Below, piece by piece: positions 46,026 to 57,415 of a stretch of 64,000 nt of DNA; positions within the stretch are counted from its first letter, which is position 1, and every line of letters starts with the position of its first letter. The translations under genes were made by a program, and so were the position numbers. Origin of the DNA: Neolentinus lepideus HHB14362 ss-1 (Eukaryota; Basidiomycota; Agaricomycetes; Gloeophyllales; Gloeophyllaceae); the NCBI GenBank assembly GCA_001632425.1, contig KV425586.1, positions 1 to 64,000 of the forward strand, in the 5' to 3' direction. Below the pieces are notes generated by a model. It saw only the letters and a program-made list of their open reading frames with translations, ran no database searches and was not told where the DNA came from.

Positions 46026-47775
46026 TTAGTTCAAATACACCGCATAGACATATGAGAATATCTCACTGTGGTCACTGATGTGTTTAAAATTATGAAGAAA
46101 TTTCAGCGTTTGGGGAGCAGGACCTAGACCTGTACCAATCTCGCTTTTGATCGGCTGAGCGGCAGCAGCTGAAATACGATACGCCTCATCCACGTGGAAG
46201 TAGATCATAGGATCATCTTGTTCCGGCTCTCCCTGCCAGAAATACTTCGGAACAGGACTGATAGTAGCCACGACGTCATTCTCATTGACGATGCGCCATG
46301 CAGAACCAGCCTTGGGGGCCCCGCTGAGAGTCTTCTTCAGCTTTAAGGCAAAGTTATTGCCTGCGATTCGAGGACTGCCGTACGTGTACAGATCGCCGAG
46401 ATTCCACTCCACTGGCTTTGTAGGGTCCAAGTAATAGCGCAGCAATTGAGCGTAACAGAGTGTAGCATACGATGCGCCCAGTGAGTGACCCTGACACACA
46501 GCGTTAACATTTTGGAAAGTAGATCACGTAAATAACTTACCGTACAGTGCGGAATCAGTTTAGTCGAGCCTTTAGCCAGACGAGAGGTTTCTATCTGGAT
46601 GAACTCCACGATATGGTCTAACGATCTGTCAAATGGAGTCGTATACAGAAGATATGCAAACTTACGCATAGGTACTCCCCAGTCTCCGTACGTCCCGAAT
46701 AGACAGCTGAAGACGCCCTTCGATACACTGGCGTTCCAAAGAATCGAATCGTCTCCTGTCTCCTTCAGCTCCCTATCTAGATCCACTAGGAACTCAGATT
46801 CCGACGTGGTGCCCTGTATAATGCGTCAGTCACTTGAGCTCTCTCGTGCCTAATATCGCTGTATTAAGACATACTTTGAAAGCAATCCCAACGAACGGCT
46901 TGTTCGGATCCATGCTTGAGAAAGCACCACAGAATGGTCCGACTAGGGTCGTCCTGCCATCAGGGGCCGTCTGGTTGCACTCGGTCAGCACGGTAGTCAG
47001 GAAAAACCCACAATAGGACTGCACTAACATCCGCAAGATCTGAGAGAATATGTCACGTTTGAGACTGCTCTCCGAAACAGTTAATATAATTCGGCTTACC
47101 GCAGATGGTTATATAACGGAGACCCCAAGATTTCGCCTTGAATCAGACCGTCAGCTGGGTGTGATAGCCAGACTAAGCCAGTAGATTATTACTGACGACT
47201 TTTTGAATGTCCGCATCTGCCTCATCGAGAAATTTGATAGCCAGGTTCATGTCTGACTTGGCTACCTTTATGGCCTCGCCAACCTTTTTCTCATCACTGA
47301 AAAAGGGTGTTGGATGTATCAGTTCGGACGCTACAGTCTGAAGTGACCAATGCTAGACACAGACCGCAAATACATGGCGGAGCTTTCAAGAAATGTTAGG
47401 ATGGCATTCTCCCAGCTTATCGTTCCTTTCCTGCTGAGCCCATGTCAATAACACAAGCCACTATCCAGCGGAAGTAGGCACGCACGTGCCGAAGACCTCT
47501 ATGAAATAGTGACGAAGTGTCAAATCATCACATTCTCTCGGAAAACCACATCACTCACGACGTGCCACAGCCTTGTCAAACTGCTGCTTGGCCTCTTTCT
47601 TCCATTCCACCAAACGTTCAACATCGAGGCTAAAGGCACCCTTCAAGGTTCCTACGGAAAGATCCGTCTCAAGCTTGTAGTTATCTCCAATCTCCAATAG
47701 TTGCTGTACATGGTGGAGCCGCACCTCCCTTTTCAGGGCAAGATACTGGGATTCGAGCGAGATTGGAGCAGTCAT
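46026..47775 (-). CDS. fungal lipase, class 3 alpha/beta-hydrolase
   Basis: The start is ATG at 47775 (MTAPISLESQYL), with TATATAAAAG about 85 nt upstream. Exons include 47775-47559, a 13 nt exon 47498-47486, several middle exons, and the last one, 46490-46026. Landmarks are GPFCGAF and FVGIAFKGT, then the nucleophile elbow GHSLGASYATLC, formed across the last intron (CT before it, GHSLG after it). The acid lies in ENDVVATI and the catalytic His in SDHSEIFSYV near the C terminus. No signal peptide was seen, so it may be intracellular, as in many agaricomycete paralogues. It should hydrolyse acylglycerols or related esters. Middle exon edges (46.8-47.4 kb) are provisional, including one weak donor. 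Confidence 0.87.
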
Positions 47776-47966
47776 AGCAGAGGGAAAAGGCGTCGTGTTC
47801 GAATGTGGACGGTGAGTTGGAGTCGAATGGTAAATGCATCGATTGAGGTATCTGCCTTTTATATACAGGCTGTATTTTCGGGTCAAAGTCAAAGTAAGCC
47901 CTTGTTCGAGCTAGACATCGGACTCAACAGTGTTCCGACTTGACAAGTGCAGGCACTCGATGGACT

Positions 47967-48242
47967 TTAGCACGGTGCTAAACATGTAAGCGGGGAGGCG
48001 TACCTGAATATAGCACCATAGGACGCAGGTGCATCACGGCCTAAAATGTGTCCGACACGCAGTCGCAGAAGCGACAACCCTGAATCTGTCGTAATGTCGG
48101 CGTTGTAGACTCCTGAGAAGCCTTCTGAAGGCACCACAAATCTAGAACGACGAGACTTGCCGCCTACAGACATGACGTTCTTGAATTCTCCTTCAACGTG
48201 CACGTGCACATATTCTCTTGACGTGGAAGTTGCAAAAGCTCG
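47967..48242 (-). other. hypothetical exon-like frame
   Basis: An open frame encodes VHVEGEFKNV, GFSGVYNADITTDSG and LRLRVGHILGRD, followed by a plausible splice donor after GAIF (GTACGC). It has no recognised family. It may be a fragment of a small gene next to the lipase promoter. Confidence 0.25.
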
Positions 48243-49927
48243 AGAACAGCTCGAATAGTCTGATTTAACTTGCGTTGTAGGTAGGCACTCCCTATATCAT
48301 TCTTCATATGAAAGTAGGAGCGGGAGCCCAGGTCAAGGCACCAGCGAGTGCGTTATGCATCGGAGTATTACACCGCCGTCCAGTACTGTGAGATCTGATG
48401 TGACTCATAAAGTTTAAACCCTCCACCAGGTTCATGCCCTGTGGAAGTGTTCCTAGAAACTCCGACAAATGGAAGATGCGTAATAGCTCACCTATTATGC
48501 AACATATCATGCTATCTTTTTGTCGTACCAATTATTGGGACAGAGCCATTGCATGTATATTCTAGGCACAGGGTGCCTAGCTGTCGCTGTGTCACATTCG
48601 TCCGTGACAGATCATCGATGCCCGTCTCAAACATTTAGTTAGGTAAATGAATTATCTCTGACCTTTGTTTTTCGTTGACTGTAGCCAGTTCCTTCGACTT
48701 TCAACTCAGTCAACTCATCCCGTCTATGTATAAACAGAATCTGCATCTGCTGTAGTAATTATTGGAAAGAATGGGAATAAATTAGCGGAAAATTAGTAGA
48801 GGTGGTTGTGCCTCAAATTTGAGGTTCGAACGGATGTGCTGGTACTTTCTATTCGATACTGGAACAGTTCTTCCCAGATGTAGGCAGTCCATGGAATGTG
48901 GGAGATCCACACATGCACACCCGCATCATCATGCTCGAAGATTCCCGCCCAGACTATGACTATCGACCTAATAAGAACATCGGTCAGAGGATGACCTATC
49001 GGAATCAACTAAGATAGAGTCACCGAAAAGGCCGGAGCGTCGGCTTAAGGAACGGACAGAAGACAAGAGTCGCCGTTGTAAATCAGCAGGAATTATGAAT
49101 GATTCGTGTTCTTACCGATCTCTCGTATGAGGCCGCTCTCACTCCCACCCCGAGTTCACGACTCTGTTCAGAATCATTCCATTTGGTGTGATCGCCCATA
49201 CGCATAATGGAAATAATCGGGAATCAAGATGCTGGTCATAGTGATAGCGGACCCCAGCGAAAGCATCAACACGCTATAACGTCGGACCCGCATTCAGAAG
49301 GAGCTCAAGAAATGCAAGACAGAACAATCAGGGCGACTTGACACTGATGGCGAAATGATCTCTACTATCAGTTCCTCCCGGAGATATGACGCCAAAGGGA
49401 ACGTGAAATCCTGTAAGACTCGGACAGGGGCGATTATTGGATGAGGCTTGATTATCAAATGCTGTAGAGTGCGTAAGCGTTGCAAGTTAACTGGCCGATC
49501 TTGATAATATGCAAAGCAAGCGTAATTTTTATACATTGGGTAGCGAGTGCATCAATTTCTTTGTGTTCGGTAGTCCTGGACTACATCACGGTGCCTATGT
49601 GGGATGAAAGGGGTGGTTTGGAACCCGTATATGCCAGAGAGCATGATAGAGGCAGAAGGGTGTCAGGGTGACGGTAGAAGAGCAAGAGTATGCAGGCGTC
49701 AAAAGTCGGACTGCGCGTAAAGGAGCACAACAAGAGAAAGTCGCAATTTCAAAACATATACAGGTACGAGAGTCGAGGACAATTTCTGGCATTAAATGTG
49801 TGAAGATCAATGACACGTATGGCTAAACACGTGATTCTTACGCGACAATGTGACCGTGACGGATTTGTCGGAACGTCCCACCCTGATGGGAAATATTCTC
49901 TTGTCTCATTTGATCTTCTATTCACAT
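48243..49927. other. intergenic stretch
   Basis: No gene was supported. Open frames are short and overlapping, without conserved motifs. Confidence 0.4.
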
Positions 49928-49929
49928 TA

Positions 49930-50272
49930 GAGCGTATTTGCAGCGCCCAAACGGCCAATTTTATTCAGAAATTTGGAACTTCCGATTCATAAAAACGTGG
50001 CAAGACGGAATGCCGTAACCGAGGGTCAATTGTTGCAAAGACTTGCCCATAGCACTCGCGTTTTCCACTCTTTCGACTTCATTTTTTTTTCAGGGATGAA
50101 ACGTCGATACATACGACTCTGATGCATCCAAGAATGGTCTTGATATGCTGAGCTTTAGAGGAAACCGAGCATCAGTGAAACACCAGTTGCGCTATTTTTA
50201 GCCATCACTCGCGGTTGATCCCAAAAATTGGAACTCTCTTTCACAAAACTTTTGGGCGCTGCAAATACGCTC
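49930..50272. mobile_element. 343 bp MITE with perfect 22 bp inverted ends and a TA target duplication
   Basis: The left end GAGCGTATTTGCAGCG... at 49930-49951 is the exact reverse complement of 50251-50272. TA lies immediately outside both ends (49928-49929, 50273-50274). It has no coding capacity. TA duplications are typical of Tc1/mariner/pogo-type elements, so it is probably moved by a transposase of that group encoded elsewhere. Confidence 0.8.
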
Positions 50273-50517
50273 TATTACCTTAGGAAATTATGAGAGTTCT
50301 TTGGCATCACGAGGAGAAGAAACGATGTCAAGATAAGAATAGGATTGAAGCAGCAAGTACTAGCTATTTAATAGACTTGTCACCAATCCAGCACGCAATA
50401 CATGCGTCTTCCTGAAAAAGCAGGAGAGAAGGAAGACGCGAGCTTGCGAGCGGACTGGGTCGAACGGGTGGTCACACAGCAGGGTCACACAGTTGTCCAC
50501 CAAGCGTGACAACGGAC

Positions 50518-51042
50518 TTAGCGAAATTTCACTCTTGAATCTGGTGTCGCAAAACACATCATTTGAGATGATTCAGAATCCATATTTCCACCGAAGGCAT
50601 CAAGAGGACCCTCCTCATCCTCACTATCGCACTCTTCGAGATGGTACTCATCGTATGACACATCTCCATCCATATCCAGCTCAACATCCTCAGCTGAGGC
50701 CAGCACCAATGTTTGCTCATCCCCGCCTGACACAGAGTCATCCACCGGTCGTGTTTTGGCATTGTCCTCATCACCCGCATCTGCATCACTGATGCTTCCA
50801 GCGCTGTCTGCGTCAAGTGCTTCACTAGATTGCCAAAGAGATGGTGTGTCCTTGTCTGCCGCTGTATCAGATCGCGCTACACTTGCAGCCAATGTCGACG
50901 GCGGGAAACCAGCAATCGGGAGGAGACGCCGCCGTGTTTGCAGGTACAAGAAAGCCTCATTGTTACTCGTCGAGAGGATTGCGCAGTTGTATGATATTGC
51001 CAGAAGAACAAATGAATCAACAGATGAAAATGGAGTAATCAT
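50518..51042 (-). CDS. hypothetical acidic protein, possibly transposon-derived
   Basis: A 174-codon frame has a hydrophobic start and a long acidic, Ser/Asp/Glu-rich second half (for example EECDSEDEEGPLDAFGG). A further frame at 50360-50560 on the same strand could be a later exon. No domain was recognised. Its position beside four transposons suggests a relic of a mobile-element gene. Confidence 0.25.
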   Translation of the reverse strand: MITPFSSVDSFVLLAISYNCAILSTSNNEAFLYLQTRRRLLPIAGFPPSTLAASVARSDTAADKDTPSLWQSSEALDADSAGSISDADAGDEDNAKTRPVDDSVSGGDEQTLVLASAEDVELDMDGDVSYDEYHLEECDSEDEEGPLDAFGGNMDSESSQMMCFATPDSRVKFR

Positions 51043-51252
51043 TTAGTCAGTCTGCCATAGTGTAGCCCTGAACAAAGGAAGGAAACCGCAAGTGGTAACT
51101 AACGACGTCGAATTTTGTCCAAGTCTGAACATACATTTGGTGCAGTGTCACGCAGCGCGCCAAAATACCATCAGATTTGTCCAGTCGCTTCGCAAGTCAA
51201 TCGAGTTCCGCAAGCGGAGCTTTAATTGCGAAGTGGGTGGTTCTCGAGCCTA

Positions 51253-52433
51253 CACTGCGGGAGTCTCACTCTTTGAGGACCTGCAAAATGTTGATCAAAA
51301 TGGATATCCCATATAATTACTTTGGCAAACCATTCTGTCAAAGAGAAAAGTATATACTAAGGGAATAGTCAACAGACTGGATGAAATATTATCCATTTTA
51401 TTACCTTCAAGATCACTTGAATATCTATAGTTAAACATCGAGCAAAACTGATAGCAAAATATTTTCTCCAAGAAACATTTTTGTAAGTGAGTTTGTTTTA
51501 AATCTTTGCCGACTCTTAAATGGTAAATAATTATATATATTACTATAAGGGCTATTTAGGTGTTATATTATGTAATACCATATATTACCTTTTGATGGGA
51601 TAAAAAAGTATATTAAAAAGTATATATTTGGGACTGAGTCAGAATGTATTGCCCGGTGATCGCCCATAGGGGGCCCAGTGGCCACCCACAGTGCCTGGTG
51701 ATCACCCACATAGTGCCCACAGCTGCGCCATAAGCACTCACTAATCACATGATGCCCAATACTTGCCAAGGTAGTAGGTAGATAGGTAGGTATATTTTGG
51801 CAGGAGTCCCAACAATGAATTCCACATTGTTGGCCAGATGCATGGCATACTATTACATATTCATCATTATCTATTACTACATAGAGTAGTTGTCATGGGC
51901 ATAGATCTTGTGGGCAATCACTGGGCAATCACTGGGCAGTCAATGGGCAATCACTGGGCAGTCAATGGGCAATCACCGGGTGGTCAATGGGCAATCACTG
52001 GGCAGTCAACGGGAAATCACTGGGCAGTCAACAGGCAATACATTTTGATGGAGTCAGGAATATATATTTTCCGACTCACTTTTGGATGACACCAAAATGT
52101 GAAATAATATATTATATAATAATGTAATTAAAAAGGCTGAACATTATTAAAAGTATGGATAGCCACTTAGGTGGCTACCCAAACCTGAAATATATCCATT
52201 CCATAAATGAATTTCAAAAACAAATCTTTTGTTACTTCTTTTCCATTCTATTTATATTTAATCATTGTGGTCATCTTGAAGGTAATGCTGTGGATAATAT
52301 TTTGTCCAGTCTACTGAGCATTCTCTAAATATTTAAGTTTTCCCATGACAGAATATTTTGCAAAAGTAATTATATGGGATATCCATTTTGATCAACATTT
52401 TGCAGGTCCTCAAAGAGTGGGACTCCCGCAGTG
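51253..52433. mobile_element. 1.18 kb CACTA (EnSpm)-type non-autonomous transposon
   Basis: The ends read CACTGCGGGAGTC... and ...GACTCCCGCAGTG. The first 70 or so bases of each arm match with one or two mismatches, and weaker inverted similarity continues to about 170. The 3 bp CTA lies just outside both ends (51250-51252, 52434-52436). A CACT(A/G) terminus with a 3 bp duplication defines the CACTA superfamily. The interior is AT-rich with a short-period repeat and no transposase. Confidence 0.8.
51911..52040. repeat. short tandem repeat inside the CACTA element
   Basis: Units of about 10 bases, TGGGCAATCAC and TGGGCAGTCAA, alternate about a dozen times. A related set in inverse orientation (GTGATCGCCCA, GTGATCACCCA) lies at about 51655-51720. 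CACTA elements usually carry such subterminal transposase-binding repeats. Confidence 0.75.
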
Positions 52434-52558
52434 CTAGCTATTTAATAAAAAATCATTGTTGCATTCGGAGAAGGAAAAATATATTTTCATTAATTATTAA
52501 AAAGCTGGAAAAAAGTATAGTTACGTACCCCATGGCCGAGGTGTTCTCAGGGCAGTTA

Positions 52559-53540
52559 GGGCCTGTTCGGAAAACCCCATGGGCTTGGGGTGGGGTTGCC
52601 CTTTAAGGGAATTTGTGGTGTTTCGGGCCTATCGTCACGGCCCGAGCCCAAGCCAGCCCAGCTCCGCGTTTGGTGATGCACCGGGTTGGGCTTGCATAAG
52701 TCACAGCTGTGACAACCACACTCACCATGACTTCTGTCGTGTGCTAGTGCATGGCTCACATATACCACACTGTTTCTGGCTTCTGTAGTCAAGCCATATA
52801 TAATTCTGGTATTAAAAATTAGCTTGATGATTTTTCTGAGACCTATGGGCTGCCATAGGACTGTATTTGTAGTGCTGAAGAGCAAATTTACTAGATGTGA
52901 CAGGATGTGACTACTTGTGAGAATCTTGCGCCACTGGGTCTCGCACGACTGCTGGGGTGGGCTTGTTTGGCAAGCCCAGCCCAGCCCAGTGTTGTGCGGG
53001 GCGGCGGAAAGTCGCTGAAGTTGTCAACCTGTCATTGGCCCCCTTGGTCGGTGACCGAAGTTGGACACGACTTTCACATGTATAGGATGACCTTTCTATA
53101 ATAGGATTGTGGCGTCGGGCTTGTTGCAACATAAAGCAAAAAATGTCTCCATTTATGATGTTAGAATATATTCAGTGCTTGTGTCGAGCTCAAAGTCATC
53201 ATCAGGATCTTCCTCCCCACCTGCATTAAGTAAATCATACAGATTGAGCTCCTCCTGCAACTCAGACTCGAGAGGTGCCCTGCTGGCATTAGTGCTGGAT
53301 CTCTGGCCATTGCCAATTCGGATACAGCTGATGTAGATGGATCAGAGGATATCTAAAAATACAGAGCTAGATTCTGATTGGCTGATAATAATGTCATCTA
53401 CATGAGAAAGTTGTGCATTTGCCAGATGAATGGCCGGTCGGCGACTTTCCGCCATGGTCGTGCAAATGACTTTAGCGACCGGTCATCTGACCATACAACA
53501 CTGGCCCAGCCCAACCCAACCCGCGTTGCCGAACAGACCC
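52559..53540. mobile_element. 982 bp PIF/Harbinger-type non-autonomous element
   Basis: The ends read GGGCCTGTTCGG and CCGAACAGACCC (one mismatch), with TTA directly outside both ends (52556-52558, 53541-53543). TTA duplication and a GGGYCTGTT start are hallmarks of PIF/Harbinger/Tourist elements. Inside, inverted copies of GCCCAGTGTTGT and of a GGCGGAAAGTCGC-like stretch form a second hairpin. A minus-strand frame near 53200 reads ELQEELNLYDLLNAGGEED, perhaps a captured gene piece. Confidence 0.8.
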
Positions 53541-53545
53541 TTATA

Positions 53546-54535
53546 CTGTAGGTGTGGACATATAGATCTATAACTGAGTTTGAAATATAGTTCGGACTTT
53601 GAAGCTCGTATACTTGATTTGGGTAGGACTCTCACGCTTGTGGCACTTCAGCCACAGGTCATTTTCGAGCTTTTGCATGCCATTACCGAGCACGGGTCCT
53701 TCAGACTGGGATAGGTAGATCTTAATCATGTACTGGGGACCATTGGAGTGTAAGATTCCAAGAATTGTGCTGAAAAATGTATGATTCAATGCTTTTAACA
53801 CTTCTTTCACAATGTATATGACAATGAAATGTTGGAATTCGGGATTCGGGTCGAGCTCGCGTGCGAGCATGTGGTTGAGGGGGGCGCCGGAGGCGCCCAT
53901 ATTGGGCATGATAAGAAAATTAGTATATAAGTCTTGTATTTACGGGTTGTACAGTACGCGATTGCCCTTTGGGCAACCGACCACTCGGGGCAAGCGCGCC
54001 CGCGTCGTCTCGTCTTTGGCTGATTTCTTCATGAAATGTCCAGGTGCCTTGACACGGAATACATGATGGGTCATCACACAGTGGGAATGGTCTCGGTTCA
54101 AGTGAGTTCAGCCTGATTTAAGGCACATTTTTTCGGGACCTGGTGCGGTAGCGCCATGACAAAATTCACAATTTTGGTACAATTACAGGTACAGGAACTA
54201 CATTCTGAATGGAGTATTCAGTGCACCAGAACCAATAAAAACAGTGCAGGTGTGTGATCCTTGATCTTATCACAGGCTGATAATGTGGCGCATAGTGCCA
54301 TGAAACAAAGAGGAATCTATGGCTCCAAAGAGCAAAAAACCACTTTCTTGAGGGTGTTTCCGGTCATCTAAAGCCACCGGTAACTGCATAATAGATGACC
54401 ATTGCCGATAATTAATTTGGGGGCTTTTCCGAGATGTATCTGCTGCAGATAGACCGGTCTTTCCCCCTCCTTCTCCTCTCCCTTCAAGTTAATTTATTTA
54501 ATTTACTTTAATTTCGCGAAAGTCCACACCTATAG
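53546..54535. mobile_element. 990 bp Tc1/mariner-type element with TA target duplication
   Basis: The ends read CTGTAGGTGTGGAC and GTCCACACCTATAG (one mismatch), with TA outside both (53544-53545, 54536-54537). The only long frame, minus strand 53909-53568, has 113 codons and no DDE motif, so the element is non-autonomous or carries captured DNA. The left end abuts the TTA of the PIF-type element. Confidence 0.72.
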
Positions 54536-54836
54536 TACATAAGCCGTTCTCAGCTGGTCACCTATATTCGTACCCTGTCTGGATGGCTGTGCGCAGCTCA
54601 ACCAGTTCGCGCTGTTGGCACATCGGGCTGAACGAGCTGTCGACTTCTGCAGCAGAAAACCAATAAAGCTATAGTAGCTATACAACTCTACGCTAATAGT
54701 AATATGGCAGCGGCCTCGCAACCTGGTAGTTAAACAAAGCCCCATCCAAACTCACCAGATCTCGATAATGAATACTTTTAGTGTCAATGTCCCGACGTAT
54801 GTCCATGATTTTGGAACGCCACCAAGAAAATGCCCT

Positions 54837-56276
54837 TCAGCCCAACAACCTCTCCCTCTCTCTCTCCGTTCCCTCCACTACCTGCTTCTTCCTACCAAAC
54901 GCACGCATCACCCCTCTCGCAACCACCTCCAGCCTAACCTTGACCCCGTCCACCACCCGTCCCTTCATACGATGCACAAAATGCGGGCGCCTGTCCACTC
55001 TCTCCTGCCGGATGCGGTGCTCCCTATCAACGACAACGCTCAGAGTGAACACGGTGATCGCCATGCTCGACAGAGCGGTCGCTGATGAGATCATGAACAT
55101 GATCACCATCTGCAGCCGTGCGGCCTGTTGAACGGAGGATCCGCCGAGGATGGCGCCGGTCATCATGCCCGGGATGGAGATGATGCCGAGAACGCTGGGA
55201 CATAAATTCATCAGTTAAACTAGGTAGAGGGTAGTTAGATGGGAGGAGAGTGGTGTGAGAACGCACCTCATTTGGTTGACGTTGGGAGTCAAGGCGAGAC
55301 GGAGAGCGTCCCGCGCGATAGGCTTGCAGGCCTCGAAGCGACTAGCGCCGAACGCAAGATATACTTCTACTTTGTCTCTGTTCTCTCTGTTGATGGCGGC
55401 AACTGTTTGTTAGATCAGTCACGTAGAGGATCGGAAAGGTACCTACATAAGTTCCTTGAGGACATAGTTAACCGCAACGACCATGCCAGAGATAGTCGCA
55501 CCGCAGAGCATGCCGACCACGGGGACTGGACCGGTGGGTAATCAGCGATGCGAACACGACAATCAGAGCGCTGGAAACGCACTATATTGATCGGCAACCC
55601 AAAAGGGCTGAACGGCCATCGCAAAGCGGGTACCGATAATAGACACGGGTATCGTTGAGCCAACGTTGGCGAGGAGGACGCAGGGAAACTATCGTAAGAG
55701 CAGTCAGAATGCATTCCTGGTATGGCAGCCATGTAGACGCACCATGTAGTTGAAGCGCATCTTGGCCTTGTTGATGACTGCGCACGGGGTCGTCAAGCGC
55801 TTGTGTGATCACACCAGAGTCTAGAGTTTTCACCTGTCTCCAATGTACCCATCAAATTCAATAGCCCTAATGCATCTCAATAAGCCCTTGCAGTTCTCCT
55901 GACAGTAACCACGTTTAACTCGCCTGCAAGTCCCGCCACCGCCAATACATTATCCGTCTCAAAGATCTTTGCTAACACAAGCGCCATGAGGCTGAGCTGT
56001 ATGATACATCTTGTTGCTGCCGTCACGAGGGATGTCCCGACACCAAGGTTCAGCAGATGAGAAATGGCGGCGTCGAAGACAATGAAGACAAAGGCGAGGC
56101 CGACGTTCTCGAGCGTCAAGTGCGTCTTGTCTGCGCTGCTGGGATCGTCCATGGGAACAGAGGGTGGTCGATGGTGAGGCGTCTGCAAATGAATGGAGAC
56201 ATCAGTATAATGCAGACGCGTGATGTCATAATCGTGACAGAAATACCGTCGGGATGAACCGCAAAAGGTCCGACAT
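54837..56276 (-). CDS. UPF0014 family membrane transporter (FetB/YbbM, ALS3/STAR2-like)
   Basis: The start is ATG at 56276 (exon 56276-56247, MSDLLRFIPT), then an exon from 56182. About eight exons give roughly 340 residues with several membrane spans. Family landmarks are CIIQLSLMALVL, then IPVSIIGTRFAMA, VVGMLCGATISGM, AFGASRFEACKPIARDALR and GIISIPGMMTGAILGGSS. Bacterial FetB pairs with an ATPase to export iron; plant relatives (ALS3, STAR2) act in aluminium tolerance. The ATPase partner is not in this window. The intron after GLA begins GCGAGT, a GC-AG type, and is required to join GLA to GLLNLMGT. The C-terminal 50 residues are highly charged. Confidence 0.92.
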
Positions 56277-56693
56277 TATTTAATATTCAAAATCGACTCT
56301 TCTATTGAATATTGAAATTTGAAACCTGGTTCACCTCTTTCCCCGAAGGTGGTCATGCGCTACACGACGCTGTGACTACATGCTGATCCTTATATAGATC
56401 TTACTTGCCCCGTTGCTCTGTTTTTGCTGTGGAAAATGCTGCCTACCTGGATCTAGACAGTTTCGAGGGAACTGCTCGTGCTGGAACGCAACCCTGGCGC
56501 CTAACAGAAATTTGGCTGATCACGACTCGTACTGCTAACTATACAGACTTGGCATCATGCGTCAAATGCGGACGCTTTATGCAGATCTTCTCACAGACAC
56601 TGTAAGTTTGAAGAATCTGCTTATTCATACCAGACGACGATACGTGCAGCTATCCTACGGGACTAAATCCTTCACATTCATGCTTCGAGCCTT
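56277..56693. other. intergenic stretch
   Basis: Promoter of the transporter gene and 3' flank of the flavoprotein gene; nothing else was seen. Confidence 0.35.
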
Positions 56694-57415
56694 TCAAGGT
56701 ACAACATTACGCTCCGTCCACTCATTGTCCTCATTCCGCGTGAACACCGTCCTCCGATGCGGATTGATCCCGAACTCCACGTAGTCCACCTTCACCGGCT
56801 CGAACACCACCAACGCGAAGTTATTTAGCCCCTCCTCCAGCTTCGGTGCCGTCTCCACCGACGTCTTGTTCGCCTCGCCCTCTGCCTCGATTGCACTGCC
56901 GGGGGCAGGTCGCAGATACGATGCCTTGATGGGCGCCGGCAGGCTCTCAAATACCTCTCGCCTCTTTTTCTCCCAGTCGAACGCGCTCTCTCCAATAATC
57001 GCCTGCATCCCGGGGCCCACAGACGTCACAAAGCCATACTGCGGGGCAGCTATAATGTAGGTCACCGCAGAGATCCGGAACTGCTCGTTTGTCGGCGGGA
57101 TCCACCAGCATATTTCAGAGCGCTGGTTCTTGGTCAACTCGGTGACCTTGGGCGTGCGGTAGTCAGTAGCGGCGAGGAGAAGGGGGAGGGAAGGGTGGGA
57201 TTTAGGGATAACAGTGCCGCAATAGCCTTGGGTCCGAACACGCGGGGCGCCTTCTGCGTCAACTGTAGCAACTTGAATCACTGGACGACATGCAGTGAGC
57301 GGCCAATCTCATAGCGATAGATGGGCAGAATCGATGCTACAACGGGCTTACCGTTGATTCTATCATGTTCACTGAGCGTCTTGTGCAAGGCGGTGAGCCA
57401 GCGCGGGGATGTCAT
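56694..57415 (-). CDS. PNPOx-like FMN-binding protein (Alr4036 family), paralogue 1
   Basis: Exons 57415-57352 and 57280-56694 give 216 residues. The start MTSPRWLTALHKTL is followed by VATVDAEGAPRVRTQ, TDYRTPKV, EICWWIPPTNEQFRI, and a C terminus with FEPVKVDYVEFG. The split-barrel, FMN-binding fold of pyridoxamine 5'-phosphate oxidases is indicated, but residues for PNP oxidation are not evident, so it is probably another FMN-dependent enzyme. The phase 1 intron falls at the same codon as in the gene at 63003, which is in opposite orientation. Confidence 0.9.

Noticed and set aside
50350..50375. TAGCTATTTAATA near 50363, repeated near 52434 beside the CACTA element
   Set aside because: A short AT-rich match not located at both ends of any element; probably chance.
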